Source: Harmonia axyridis (taxonomy: Eukaryota > Arthropoda > Insecta > Coleoptera > Coccinellidae). From it: a stretch of DNA of 64,000 nt. Positions 33,901-44,639 of the stretch are shown one piece after another (the stretch's first letter is position 1; each line of letters begins with the position of its first letter). The stretch lies in the NCBI RefSeq assembly GCF_914767665.1, contig NC_059504.1, forward strand, positions 20,462,501 through 20,526,500, in the 5' to 3' direction. A model generated the notes under the pieces. It ran no database searches. It was not told where the DNA came from and worked only from the letters and a program-made list of their open reading frames with translations. The translations under genes and the position numbers were made by a program.

Positions 33901-35642
33901 TAGGCTCTTGGAAAAGTAACAACAAATTCTCCGGCACACTGATCAGTACGATATACAGGAACTCCAGCATTCATTAACACATTGGGGTTCATTATAGTAA
34001 CCAATTGATGCAAAAGATCGGGTTGAGAATGAAATAATTCAGGTGCTGCTGATTTCATAGTTTCCTCAAACAATTCTGCCTTGCTACCAGGAACACCATA
34101 CCATGTTTTGGCTTCTCCCCAGTGCAAATAATTGATGGAATAGCTCCAGTGATCTTCATTATGCCAGCAAAATGTTGCAAAGCACATTCCTACATACATC
34201 CATGGAACTTTCATGCCAGAAATGTCTGCATTTATGTATCCCAAAACAGATCCTTCGAGTACAGGCAGATTATTTAAATTCCAACCTGAATCAGCATATT
34301 CTTTATCGCCAGGATATAAGTTTATAGATGTCTTAGTTGGGAAACCTGAGCCATGGTCCATAGTATGTAAATCTGCTCCATACTCTACTGTTACGTCTTC
34401 ATCTATAGAAGAAACAATTCTCCAAAATTCTTTTTCAACCATTGGAAGTGGTACCATATGAACTGGCATGTTGAAATATTCTGATTTAAATTGATCCGCC
34501 ATTTCACCAAACTGCTGTAATGTATATTCTCTTTGTGCTTGTTCAAATCCAAAAGCTTCCATAGGTTTAGAAACTTCTTCTGCTACACATTTAGGACAGC
34601 GCCAGTCTCCTTTAGGGACATCTGACAATGGAGGCATCAGACAAAATGTATGATAACTATCATCACATCCATCACATAATAACATAAATTCTTCTGAATC
34701 CCCTCTACCACAATTATGACATACATATTTAGCTAAAGGATCAAATTCTGTGCTGAAATTTTTAGATCTCTTTTTCTTATCATTATATCCAGCCATCTTA
34801 GGTCCTGCTCCATGAATTTGTAATCTTTTTAATTCATTACTATCTGTATCGTCATCATCATATTCAGTTTTTGCCTTATCCTCATCTGCATTTTGATTTT
34901 CAAACCTTTTAGATCGTCTAGCTTTCTCACAAGGAGGTTTTATCGCCATTCTCCCTACAATTCCATGAGGTTTATAATCCTTATCTGTCTTTTCATTACG
35001 TTCTGGAATATCAGGATCAACTTTGATTTCCATGGTTTTACCTTGCTTGAACACATCGAACGGATAAAGTAATCTTTCATAATGTTGTTTTAGAATGGTA
35101 CCAATACTTTTACCTGGAGGGTAGCCTAGTCGAATTGAAATTTTTGACCATTTACGTTCTTTTGATGCAGACTCAAATCCACCTTCCATTTGCACAACTC
35201 TATGCAATGTATATAAATCCAAAGCTCTTTTCTCAACCATGGGAATTTTCAGAGAAGAACCTTGTAGTTCCCAAAATTTAGCTATTTGATCCAGAAAATT
35301 CAATTTTATTCTAGTTTTGGCTTCTAATTCATTCAAACGTTGGATTCTAGGAGTAAACCTTAATTTATCTACATCAACAGCAAATGGAGGCTGCCAATTA
35401 GGAGGAGGCTTAATTTTGCATATACCTGTACTTTCAGCAATTGGACGAATTTTACCAATGTAAGCTAAGGGATCTGCAAATTCTTCTTCAGTAGGATGAA
35501 ACACTGGAACCTCTTGGGGTACACTAAATTCAAAACCTTCATCTTTAAAGAGTTGGTCAGATTCAACTTTGTAACCCAAATCTGTCTTAGAGCTGCTAGA
35601 CAATAACTTCATACTAGTAATTTTTTCCTTTGAAGTCGCCAT
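30930..35642 (-). CDS. lid: Histone H3K4 demethylase KDM5 / Lid, coding region in one exon
   Basis: A single open frame of 1570 aa. I chose MATSKEKITS at 35642; six further upstream codons are open but have no ATG. A 5'UTR acceptor (gctttttag) ends at 35664. Domain order is that of KDM5: JmjN (VPVFHPTEEEFADPLAYI, about 44-85), ARID (about 105-205), PHD1 (YVCHNCGRGDSEEFMLLCDG, from about 306), JmjC (about 450-610), C5HC2 zinc finger (CEICKTTCFLSALTC), PLU-1 helical region, PHD2 (CTCQRGAFGLMMQCELC) and PHD3 (CAASNCQVPTGNVDWVQCDG). Predicted Fe(II) ligands are H494 and E496 (CWHNEDHW) and H582 (YHAGFNQG); the 88-residue spacing equals that of human KDM5A. The enzyme removes methyl groups from H3K4me3/me2 using 2-oxoglutarate in the nucleus and affects transcription. 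The absence of coding introns is notable. Confidence 0.97.
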   Translation of the reverse strand: MATSKEKITSMKLLSSSSKTDLGYKVESDQLFKDEGFEFSVPQEVPVFHPTEEEFADPLAYIGKIRPIAESTGICKIKPPPNWQPPFAVDVDKLRFTPRIQRLNELEAKTRIKLNFLDQIAKFWELQGSSLKIPMVEKRALDLYTLHRVVQMEGGFESASKERKWSKISIRLGYPPGKSIGTILKQHYERLLYPFDVFKQGKTMEIKVDPDIPERNEKTDKDYKPHGIVGRMAIKPPCEKARRSKRFENQNADEDKAKTEYDDDDTDSNELKRLQIHGAGPKMAGYNDKKKRSKNFSTEFDPLAKYVCHNCGRGDSEEFMLLCDGCDDSYHTFCLMPPLSDVPKGDWRCPKCVAEEVSKPMEAFGFEQAQREYTLQQFGEMADQFKSEYFNMPVHMVPLPMVEKEFWRIVSSIDEDVTVEYGADLHTMDHGSGFPTKTSINLYPGDKEYADSGWNLNNLPVLEGSVLGYINADISGMKVPWMYVGMCFATFCWHNEDHWSYSINYLHWGEAKTWYGVPGSKAELFEETMKSAAPELFHSQPDLLHQLVTIMNPNVLMNAGVPVYRTDQCAGEFVVTFPRAYHAGFNQGYNFAEAVNFAPADWLRMGRECVLHYSHLRRFCVFSHDELVCKMALVPDKLDITIAAATYQDMLHMVDTEKKLRKNLLEWGVTSAEREAFELLPDDERQCEICKTTCFLSALTCTCTNVLVCLRHFEDLCKCNPGAHTLRYRYTLDELPVMLKGLKLKAESFDHWVNRVKDALDPNTPKTLSLTDLKALLNEANGKKFPKSDLLQTLTNAVVDAEKCASVIHQLDLNKIRTRTRNSTDNKYKLTIEELTLFCEELDSLACHLDESKNIKMLLQQTKAFEKESKKLLNSKLSDCVLTELENCYSLGNSLCIELPALKQIAIRIKQTAWLKDVLSYKKRSEVLAIDSINSLIKGGMDLPPHPEMEEELGILQGLLIASQEWETKAQAVLKDKGNDVLIEVDKLLAEAAAINAYLPTEEYLFDAINKARDWLRLQEDMNSAEYYPYYDDMEELVKKGRALPLYLVEVNRLSCFLESASIWKEKTSRVFLRKNSSVTLIEALSPRNYITPPKQKKKDKDDQVPIFENGDPVSIVSAFKQAEEKEMELMRNLRKENSLKSLDPNDCASFCTCQRGAFGLMMQCELCKDWFHSVCVQLPKIATTNFKGNFTIAAMHFGFKDCKFLCPNCCRTKRPRLDVILGLLMSLQKLYCRLPEGEALQCLTERAMNWQDRARNILQNSELEEAKKILSDFHKRYMEAAANQRTEETISNELKKPVEKPDLQQKVREITNQSSISKLQESSGESDDSKECTSSSLQEDHIDEHAYSLHLPKINEEEFRVQISADLNEQISELLMEGDLLEVHLDETLQLWKLVQSTRNPEKEPILIDFDQQSQSFPAKRGRKRRSEECEAARKLKSIKTNPAKKPGDKKIREKREKPGRKKCSEKSKQKKSADSDEEDEDDQYATCAASNCQVPTGNVDWVQCDGGCELWFHMACVGLSAGDINEDEDYICMLCSQVFENLNTNESSRSNSPPSPDSTQPSTSKDTN

Positions 35643-35664
35643 TTTGTCAAAACACCACAATTGC

Positions 35665-37183
35665 TAAAAAGCAATTCATTTATGTAGATAAGTAAAATAC
35701 ATCAGAAATGTCTTTTCCACAATATTTTTAGATATTATTCATGTTGAATAAGAATCTGGGGTATACCAAAACTAGAGTGGGACAAGCTTAAATTCAATTC
35801 CACTCAATAATCAACAAAGGTTTTTACAAATCTCTCTTTAAAAACTATATAATACCAATACTTGCTTCACGTCTTAAAAGAACTTCTGCGACATTTTTCC
35901 AGTTCACTTAATGTCTTCTTCGGGCATAACTTTTGCAATGAATGTTTTCTCATACACAAACAATGTTCGCTTCTATAGCAGTAAAATGTTGTTTACAGGT
36001 AACCCACAATTTGCACTAAGCACTCTTTATTTCACTTAGTCTTGATGTATATAAGTCCCATATATTCCAACATGTAAAACAGTTCTGAAGAAAATTTCAA
36101 ACAATTCCAAAACAGGTGAATAGTTTCGATATTTGTATTAGTTCAGAATCAATTCACGTGCAAATCTAACACTATAAATTTCTTGAAGAGCGTTTTCTCT
36201 ATTAGAACAACCCATACATATAGGATACTGAAACCATACACTTCTTGTCAAGAAATCAAAATACTACAAATTCATAATTGTAATTATACTACCGACAAAA
36301 TAAACTCGATTTCTAAATTACGTGACCAAGTCACAGAACAAGATATGTATGTATATTTTGTAGACACATAGATGATATGTCAAACATCTCAGCTCTTCTA
36401 TACTTTTTCGTCCTTTTCTTTTTCTATCCTCGAAAAATTATTTTGTACTTTTTGTTGATATTGATATCTAGAAATACTGGTTATCAAAGTGACTCTTGAA
36501 AAAGTTTAAAATTTGACTAGCGATTTTTGGGTTAATTTGAAAGAAACTGGTAAATTTTTAGTTGATCATTTCTTATGGCGCTCAAATCAAACATACATGT
36601 AATTTGGGCCGGCCAAACCTAAAATTTTTAAATGCAACGACTGAATCGAACGACCGGACCTGAAGACCTGTGATCTGACAATCAAAAATCTGTCGGCAAT
36701 CGTGAATTTCAATAGGTACACACGTTCAGTTCAGATCTTGTGTCTTTCTGAAGAGAAGAATTCAAAAAAACAGAGGGCTCGGTGTCGGTCCTAAATCGGA
36801 ACATGTCGATTAGAACGTTCAATCCAGATTAAAAGACACGTCCTTACAATCATCTTAACGTGAGTAGTGCTCAGAAAACTATAACGAAATGCAAAACGAC
36901 AGTTCTGATCGACAGGTCGCCGGTACGTGTAGGCCATCGAGATAGGATTCTATTCTCTCTTCTTTCTGGATGTAGGCCTAAGTTTCAGTCATTCTCAGTG
37001 ATAAAGGGAAAAATGGCCCAATTCTTTGGAAACCGATTACGAAAAAAAATTGTATTTTCACAGTTTACATTTTAGAAAGAGAGGAATTCGAAATTCATCT
37101 AATATTAAGAGAACCGCTAGAGAGATCTTCGCGTGAAATTTGACACAAAAATTAGAGTCTATATATTTGTTTATTTAATATAT
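35665..37183. other. KDM5 upstream region, no gene seen
   Basis: Should hold the KDM5 5'UTR intron, first exon and promoter. Small ORFs (for example 36183-36371, 36860-37075) lack any recognisable motif. The boundaries of the non-coding first exon cannot be placed. Confidence 0.45.
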
Positions 37184-37784
37184 ACAGGGTGTTCCTAAAT
37201 TGGATGTACAAACGAAAATGAGAAAAAGTCCTATAAATATGGCCTCGTCAACTTTTTATTTTCGAGATACAGAGTTGTAAAGTTTGATTTTTATTTTCAT
37301 TGCAAATGCATTTCACAAGATATTCAACTGAAATTTGTTATAAATATTTCAATTTAGAGGTTCCATCACGTGATATTCCAATTTCGGTTGAAAATCTACA
37401 GGGTGATAATTTTTTCTGGAACAGTGCTCGATTTTTTCCTGCAGAACTTTTTTTTTTAAAATCACTTGTAGTTTAAATAAATGCAGAGTAACTTTGTAAC
37501 TAAACTATCATGTAGGTTTAACGTATCTTTTACTGATTTCGAGAAAAAAATTTCAAACAATTCTCAGGAAAATTTGATTATCATAGAAATCCAGTTAGTA
37601 AGCTGTGATGAATAAATTAATTAACGAAATCAAGATATGATAAACTCGTATAATTATCACAAAAAGTAGGACTACAAGAAACACCCTGTATCTCGAAAAC
37701 AAAGTATTTATAGGATTTTTTTCCCAAAATTGACCAAGGAATTTCTGATTTTCGTTTTGTACGCCCAATTTAGGAACATCCTGT
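37184..37784. mobile_element. About 600-bp TIR element, 'ACAGGGTGTTCC' family
   Basis: The left end ACAGGGTGTTCCTAAATTGG is mirrored by the right end CCAATTTAGGAACATCCTGT; inner parts (GTACAAACGAAAAT) also mirror. Related sequence occurs at 12960-13620, 41286-41400, 42374-43050, 53750-54400 and 62572-62838. No coding capacity. Confidence 0.8.
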
Positions 37785-37799
37785 TCCAATGTTCTACAT

Positions 37800-38993
37800 T
37801 AGGGCTGGGACTTTTTCGCCTTTTTGTATTCGAATATTCATCCATAAATTTATTCGATTATTCGAATAATTCATTCAAACAAATATTCATGCATATTATT
37901 CACGAGTAGTCATGAATATTCAACTATTCGTTGATTATTCAGTGATTATTCAGTGATTATTCAATGATTATTCAGTGATTATTCAATGATTATGCAGTGA
38001 TTATTCAATGATTATTCAGTGATTAAACTCATTTTTTAATGAACCAATAAAATCCGAGCGTTTTGATGAGTAAATATACCTTTTGCGACGTGGTATAATC
38101 GTTTTGGTGTTTTGCCTCTCGCCATATACGCTCTATTAGTGTGACGTCACACATCGCCATTTTTGGTTCTCCTGTCAGTGTTCGGAATCCAAATAAATTG
38201 TCATTCAAATTAGTACGGTGTCGTTGAAGGGATTGGCTTATTTTGATAAATAAGAGTATTTAAGAAACAATTTCAGTATTAATTGATAGACAGAAGGAAC
38301 GAGATCAATACCAGTAAGTTTGAATCCTGTATCATTCCCCAGATTTTGTAAAAAGCCGTGTTTATTAGTTGAACCTCAAGTTCGAACTTACGGCATTTAT
38401 CTCGTTCCTTCTGTCTATAAATTAATAGTAAAATCGTTCCTCAAATAATCTTATTTATCAAAATAAGCCAATTTCTTTAATGACAACGTACTAATTTGAA
38501 TGACAATTTGTTTGTTTGGATTCCGAACACTGACAGGAGTTCATTTATAATTTCAATTCAATTGTGTCTATCAATTTCAATATTATGTAATTTCCAGTAA
38601 TTTTAATATTAATGAAACGATTTGTCGGTATTGAATCACTAAACCTTGTTTTAATCATTCCTGAATAGTGAGTCAAGTGATCATTCAAACTTTCATTCGT
38701 AACTTCATAAATATCCAACTACTCACTGAATAGAAAACTATTCACTGAATAATCAGTGAATACTGAACTATTCACTGATTATTCATGAATAGTAAAGTAG
38801 TCATTGATTATTCAACTATTCAGTGAATACTCGACTATTCGCTGATTATTCATGAATAGAAAAGTAGTCATTGATTATTCAACTATTCAGTGAATATTCA
38901 TGATTATTCGAATAATGCAAAATGCAATTATTCGAATAATTATTCAATGATTATTCGAATATTCAAATCATTCATTCATGATTCCCAGCCCTA
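37800..38993. mobile_element. Non-autonomous hAT element, 1194 bp, 8-bp duplication TTCTACAT
   Basis: Ends TAGGGCTGGGA and TCCCAGCCCTA, flanked by TTCTACAT at 37792-37799 and 38994-39001. This is a textbook hAT signature. The arms are rich in short 'attattcagtgattattcaatg' type repeats that also pair across the element. No transposase remains. Confidence 0.93.
38172..38545. repeat. Inverted repeat nested inside the hAT element
   Basis: The left arm (about 38172-38310, with CTGTCAGTGTTCGGAATCC and GACAGAAGGAACGAGAT) is mirrored by the right arm (about 38398-38540, ATCTCGTTCCTTCTGTC and GGATTCCGAACACTGACAG). The spacer is about 90 bp. It looks like a second foldback element inserted in, or captured by, the hAT element. 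Confidence 0.8.
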
Positions 38994-39316
38994 TTCTACA
39001 TATTGATACCCAATTACAGAACAAGGAGCGTAGGAAAAACAGGGTGAGCCACTGTCGATTCGATAGTTATCTGGAATTTCAAGAAAAACGATACGTACGA
39101 TTTTTTCAAAAATTTGTTTATTGGGTAGGAACCAGTGGCGACGCTAGAGGGGGATATCTTTTTTGAGAATTCTAAGAGAAGTAGTGAAAAATTGTTTTTA
39201 ATAGGATTAATTATCCTTTGTTTCAAATGGAAGTAGCAATAGAGAAGTAGATACCATGCTAACGGATTTTTTTAAGGATAGTTGATGAATGATGGGGAAA
39301 TAGAGTTCTTTTTCTG

Positions 39317-39363
39317 TGGCCTGCTCGATCACTGGATCTCACTCCTTTAGATTTTTATTTATG
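39317..39363 (+). pseudogene. DDE transposase tail relic
   Basis: Reads WPARSLDLTPLDFYL then a stop, the same motif family as at 1090, 59293 and 61481. The DNA downstream (39415-39600) matches, diverged, the segment at 45480-45625. Confidence 0.6.
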
Positions 39364-39646
39364 AGTCGGAAAATAAGCATTTTATAACAGTAGTATTACA
39401 CTTATAAACTATTTTTTGGTGTAGATTTCACCGACTAAAAAAAAATGGGTTCTAATTTGAACAAAATGCGTTTTGGGGGTTTTTGTCATGGCTGACTTTG
39501 ACACTGAAATCTAAACACTATGTATGTTCAATTCTTAGAACGTTAAAGGTTCAATTGAATTTTTTATCAACAGAGGAGAATCATTGATATGCTAGAAGCT
39601 AGAAATTTAGAAATTTTCATGCAGAAATCTCAAAGTTATTAACATT

Positions 39647-40294
39647 CAGTGGCGTATCCAAGAAGGGGGATGAGGGGGATAAAGCCCCTCGACAGAAGGA
39701 TTATCCGTAATTTAATAGTGAAAAAATTGAATCAACGAATTCATCAACCAACGGTTATATCAAAGGGCTCGATCTGATCCGACTGGCGTCGTCACACCTG
39801 ATAGTAAGTTCTTTAATTTTTTAGGCCTCTAAAGTAAATAAATAATAACATATTATATCTAATTATTCTTTTTTCGCAAAGAATCTCTTTGTCGGCACTT
39901 TGAATTCCATTACTGACTGTATTCACATCCTCACTCACAAAGATAGGTCAGCAGATTTTTAGTATATTCTGTTGATTATAATCAACAGTTTGATTGGAAT
40001 TACGTGAAATTTACTATACATTCTCTCTCGTGTTTAACTTTTAATGCGTGTTGCATGATCTCAAAACTGGTCATAATCTTATCACGAGTAAGCAAACCCC
40101 TTTGGCAAACTTCTTCAAAAAGAGAAAAATTGATGCAAGTTTTTCGTGTTTGAATACAAAAGCTGAAACTTTGACAGGTGAAATCAATCGCGAGAAGTGT
40201 CTTTAAATTCGAAGTGCATTTGGAAACGAATAGCCAACATTTTTTTCGTTTATAACTCTTTATCTCCCAAGGCTTATGTCTGGGTACGCCACTG
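39647..40294. mobile_element. 648-bp hAT-like non-autonomous element
   Basis: Ends CAGTGGCGTATCCAA and GGGTACGCCACTG are inverted. Flanks are TTAACATT (39639-39646) and TTACCATT (40295-40302), an 8-bp duplication with one mismatch. No ORF. Confidence 0.8.
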
Positions 40295-42373
40295 TTACCA
40301 TTGAAATGAAGCCCTATTTGAGAAAATTTGAAATTTTTTTTTTCAGATATCAGATAAAATTTCTGGGAAAAATATGTAAATAATACATTAAAGCATAGTT
40401 ATAAAATTTCCAAAGAGCCCACACATGACATATACTCACATTTGAAAGTTTGGTAGTTTGCAGCCAAAGGGTTGTAGGAAAAAAACATTTTATTATCAAA
40501 AACTGGAGAAAATTAATAATCGATTAACGGGTTTACGCATTTTTATTCTCAGTTATTGGTTGAAGAAAATGAATTTTATTCCAGACTAACGCCGAAACAA
40601 AGTATACAATATACATACATGCGAATAATACCAGAATTGAGAAAACAATCAATCATTAATTTTTCGATATAATCACGTTCGAAAAAACTTGAAGAGGCGA
40701 TTCAAATCCGCCCAACTTTAGTATCCGCCACTGGTTTAGATTCCAGGGTAGATTTAAAATACAGCGACATCTATATCTATTGGGTCAGCACCATCTGTTA
40801 TCGAGGTACGTCTTGTCCGAAACCTAAGTATGTACCAGAATCAAGCTACGACATGCTTCGTCCTGAAATAAGCTAAGACGTGCACTGGATGGCAAATCCC
40901 CAGCGACATCTATTGGTGCACTCCACGCCGTCAAATTTTAACCCCGTATGGTTGGATTACTATCCTTCTTTATACTATGATTAAAGCAATGTAGAATTCA
41001 ATGAGCATTTCACATAAATTATTATTATTATTACATTATGTTGAAGACATAATGAAAATAAACGTATATAACACTTGATTGTTTGTATATCAAAGTGACT
41101 TCATGCAGAGTGAGTCTGCTCTTTTACGGCTTCTGAATTACGATCGCGACTGGTGGAAATTAAAAAAAAATGAGATACATTAAAAAATGCTTCTTGATTC
41201 ATATTATATGTATGATAAATTTCATTGAAATATCTGAAGTGGTATTGTAGATATTAATAATAAATGATTTATTTTTGAAAATTTTACCACCCTGTATCTC
41301 AAAAGGTAAGACGTTTGGGAAATATATTCATATGAAGTTTTTTTCTTAAAATGGGCCCAAAAATCACCCCCATAAATATTGACATTCAATTAGGAATATT
41401 ATATTGTATATTGTATAAATTTAAAACCGAAAATTGTTAATTTCTGTATAATAAGTCATTATAAATAATTCAAGAACTTTTTGAGTATGACCCAAAGCTT
41501 CGACTACCCTTGTAAGTGTTTTATGATCGTTGTATGAAGATAGGGAAAGTGTTTATTGCACCATTAGCACTAACTAGTGTAGAAAGCATCTGTTCGTTGT
41601 TATCTCTGTACCTACCCTTGCAATTTCGAAAATCCCTACTTATGAAAGCGACCCAAAGGAAGAATTCACAGCCATATCATCGAATTGAATATGAGAATTA
41701 TTATGATACCTAGTTATTGAAAAGGTAGAGTGAACCATGTTTCGTACTTTTAGGTAGGTACCTACTGCAACTGATATTTTACAATTTAGTGAGATTTATT
41801 ATTGTGAAGAATTTCAAAAAAGTGGGAAATCCCAGAGCACCGTTTGGTCATTTAGAATGTTTATTGTAGGTTATTGGCGTAATTGAACATTTCTAAAGAT
41901 TTCAAGACCTATAGTTTTCGGTCTTTTTGGTTCCAGATGTAGAATTCAAGGGTGCCTAATTCTGGGAAAACATGAATAGTTTATGATGATAACTAACTTA
42001 CTGAGTTCCCACATTTTTTAATTACAAGTATCTGCCAGAAAACATCAAAATTGTCATCGTAGGAGTATGCACTTTAGTTTAGCCTCAACAGAAATCTTTT
42101 CAAGATTTAATTATTTTCTTTTCTTTCAAAACATTACTTTTCACCCAATTTCCAAATTTGTATAGCTTTATCTAGCTTCAAGTCAGATTCCTGTTACAAT
42201 TCCTGGATTTCATGATCCCGAATCCCCACAGTACAATTCTATCTCTGATAGGAATATCTTTTTCAGTAAATTCACAGGTTGAAGCAAACTGTCGAAACAA
42301 AATTTTTGATAGTGTTACCATAGGTATCAAATTTGGTAATATCATCTTACTTCATCCATCTTAATGTATTATA
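40295..42373. other. Repeat-rich stretch without a gene
   Basis: Contains a fragment of the ACAGGGTGTTCC family at 41286-41400 and otherwise unassigned AT-rich DNA. The ORF at 41516-41713 has no motif I recognise. Confidence 0.4.
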
Positions 42374-43050
42374 TATGGTGTTCCTAAACTGACGGTACAA
42401 ATGGAACTGACAAATTCTTCGGATTAAATTAGGAAAAAACGTCCCATAAACATAGGCCCGCAAACGCTTTGTTTTCGAGATACAGGGTGCAGAAGTTTTA
42501 TTGTTTAAAGTTTTATTCACATATCACCTTCCAATCACAATATTTGCATTTTAATTTAGTTCAGGTATTCCAAAGTTTTTAATCATGTGATATGCTAATT
42601 TCAAATGCAAATCTACAGTTTGATTTTTTTTCTAGAAAAGTACTCGCTTCTTTCCCCCAGAATTTTTTTTTTGTTGAACCACTTATAGTTTAGAAGAATG
42701 TAAAAAAAACTTTAATCCAGTATTACACTTTTTGGTTTATTGTACCTAGTTTTGTCGTAAATTTTGATCAATTATATCGTTATCCTCGGGAAAATCCAAA
42801 TTATTATAAAGATCCAGTCAGTAAGCTGTGATGAATGAATTAATTATAGGTAAGTTTTGGTACTTTTATTTACCCAATCTGTAGCGGAGATTAATAAAAA
42901 TTCCATAAACTGGTATAATCATCAAAAACAAGTAGGACTACAAGAAACACCCTCTATCTCGAAAACAAAGCTGTTGCAGGCCCATGTTTAAACAAATTTT
43001 TTTCTTAAAATTATCCATTGAAATTTAATGATCGAAATCGGACAAATAAT
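42374..43050. mobile_element. Second longer copy of the ACAGGGTGTTCC family
   Basis: Starts 'atggtgttcctaaactg'; shares in order the 'ttgttttcgagatacagggt', 'gtgatatgctaatttc' and 'ggactacaagaaacaccct' segments with the 37184 element. The right end is eroded, so the boundary is approximate. Confidence 0.65.
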
Positions 43051-43287
43051 GAACAAACTGATGGTTTAAAACCAATTTTTGCTTAGGTAAAATAGTTTTC
43101 TCACCAAATGTCAGCAATTGGAATAAATATTTTCTATGAATACTTTATTGCATACAGGGGTTGGGTAGGTAATAGGTCATAAAAGGTTATAAAAAAGCTG
43201 TTTGGGATTTTCCAAATATATTTTGGAAGTGTACGGTTCTATTTGTCATGTTTACGAACTTTATCTCGAAAATATGGAACAAGAATG

Positions 43288-43982
43288 CAGAGCCGTATCT
43301 AGGAACTGTTGCACCCCCCATTTTCGAAGTTTCTTTTCATCCATCATATTCTTTATAGTATTTTTTTGTTCATAATTTAAGTCATATATTTTTTTTTAAT
43401 TTTCAAAATAGTACACAATATTATACAGGGTTTCTATGAATAGTTACGAAAAAATTCAGGGAGCGATTCCTTGTCAAAAACTAGAATATGATTTTCTTTT
43501 TTTGAGCCTCCCCTGCTTTGTTTTATTCGCCTAAAAATGACGCCTGAAGAGTAGTTTTTAATTTGATAAAAGTTTCTAATTTTTTTTTTGTAACATTTAT
43601 TTTATATTTGTACCAGTTCTCAATAAAAATATCGTTTTGACATCCGCCTATTGAAAAAATTTTAGGTCGAAAATATTTCCAACTTTCACAACTCAGGCGT
43701 ATTATCTATTGATATGAATTTTAGCAAAAATTATTTGTTGAGAATGGATCAGTCTATTCAATATTAATTTTCTTAGGGTAAAATATAAATAAAGAAAAAG
43801 TTATTGCAGAACAAGTCTGAAGGGTGGTTTTTCTACAACTTGGAATCATATAGGAACATCACCAATAATTTTTTGAATACCTACCTTCTCTCCAATATTT
43901 TTTCTTTTGATATTTTGAGCGCCCCTGCGGACCTTGCGCCCGTGGCAAGTGCCACCTTTGCCACGCCCTAGATACGGCTCTG
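43288..43982. mobile_element. 695-bp element with perfect 16-bp ends, hAT-like
   Basis: CAGAGCCGTATCTAGG at the left is exactly mirrored by CCTAGATACGGCTCTG at the right. The GGCAAGTGCCACC subterminal motif is typical of common insect hAT MITEs. I cannot find a clean 8-bp duplication. Confidence 0.75.
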
Positions 43983-44136
43983 GTGCATGTGATAATTAAA
44001 TTATGTCCCTGATTGTCCATTAGTGAACAGAACACATGATTATGAAATGAAATTGATTCTCAACTTCCATTATTGCTTGAGGATTTTGTGCCCTAAAATA
44101 CCGATTTCTTCTATTGAAAATTCTCTGTTGATAAAA

Positions 44137-44433
44137 TTATGCCTCGTCTGGCCAGATGATTCTCATTAGGAAATCACGATCTTCTTGGAGCTTTTTTATA
44201 CATTGCGTATAATCTCTTGGTTGTAATTTCTGTAGTCTAATGAATTTGAATGGATGTATATTGTGGCTACAAAGAATTTTCTGAAGCATTCCTAAATCGG
44301 CAGAAGCCGATCTGATGGACATACGTGAATAAGCTTGGAAATATCTTTGAGTGTCAAATTCATTATTTTCATTTTCAAAAATCGTATCAAAATAGGTTAA
44401 TTGTCTATTGTTTTTTCTCACATAAGACCTCAT
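44137..44433 (-). pseudogene. Partial DDE transposase (N-terminal/middle part)
   Basis: 98 aa reading SIRSASADLGMLQKIL, HNIHPFKFIRLQKLQPRDY and DFLMRIIWPDEA before a stop. The order (helix-turn-helix spacer, HPF..RLQ.L.P.DY, then IIW.DEA with the first catalytic Asp) is that of insect mariner-like transposases. The rest of the protein is missing, so this is a fragment. Confidence 0.7.
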
Positions 44434-44607
44434 TACCTATCCATAATCCAGGAAGGTTTTTTTCAATCTATGAAGTTTTCCTTTCGTCATGTGGATATTT
44501 TGTGTTGAATGCCAGGCATATTGATAATTTTTTGTGATTGAAAAATAATACCTATGTTTTGCATATTATTTCTGCCAAAATCCATAAGGCATAATGCAAT
44601 TCCTTCG

Positions 44608-44637
44608 CGCGAAGAAAACGCGCGCGTTTTCTTCGCG
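44608..44637. repeat. Perfect 30-bp GC-rich palindrome
   Basis: CGCGAAGAAAACGCG followed at once by its exact reverse complement CGCGTTTTCTTCGCG. It stands in AT-rich DNA and its central CGCGCGCG is unusual here. Confidence 0.95.
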
Positions 44638-44639
44638 GT

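Noticed and set aside
37900..38030. Regular short repeats that look CRISPR-like
   Set aside because: The units (gattattcagt/gattattcaat) are contiguous simple repeats with no unique spacers, inside a bounded hAT element in a eukaryotic genome.
41516..41713. 65-aa ORF possibly from a hAT C-terminus (ALTSVESICS)
   Set aside because: The resemblance to the hAT dimerisation motif is too weak and nothing adjacent supports it.
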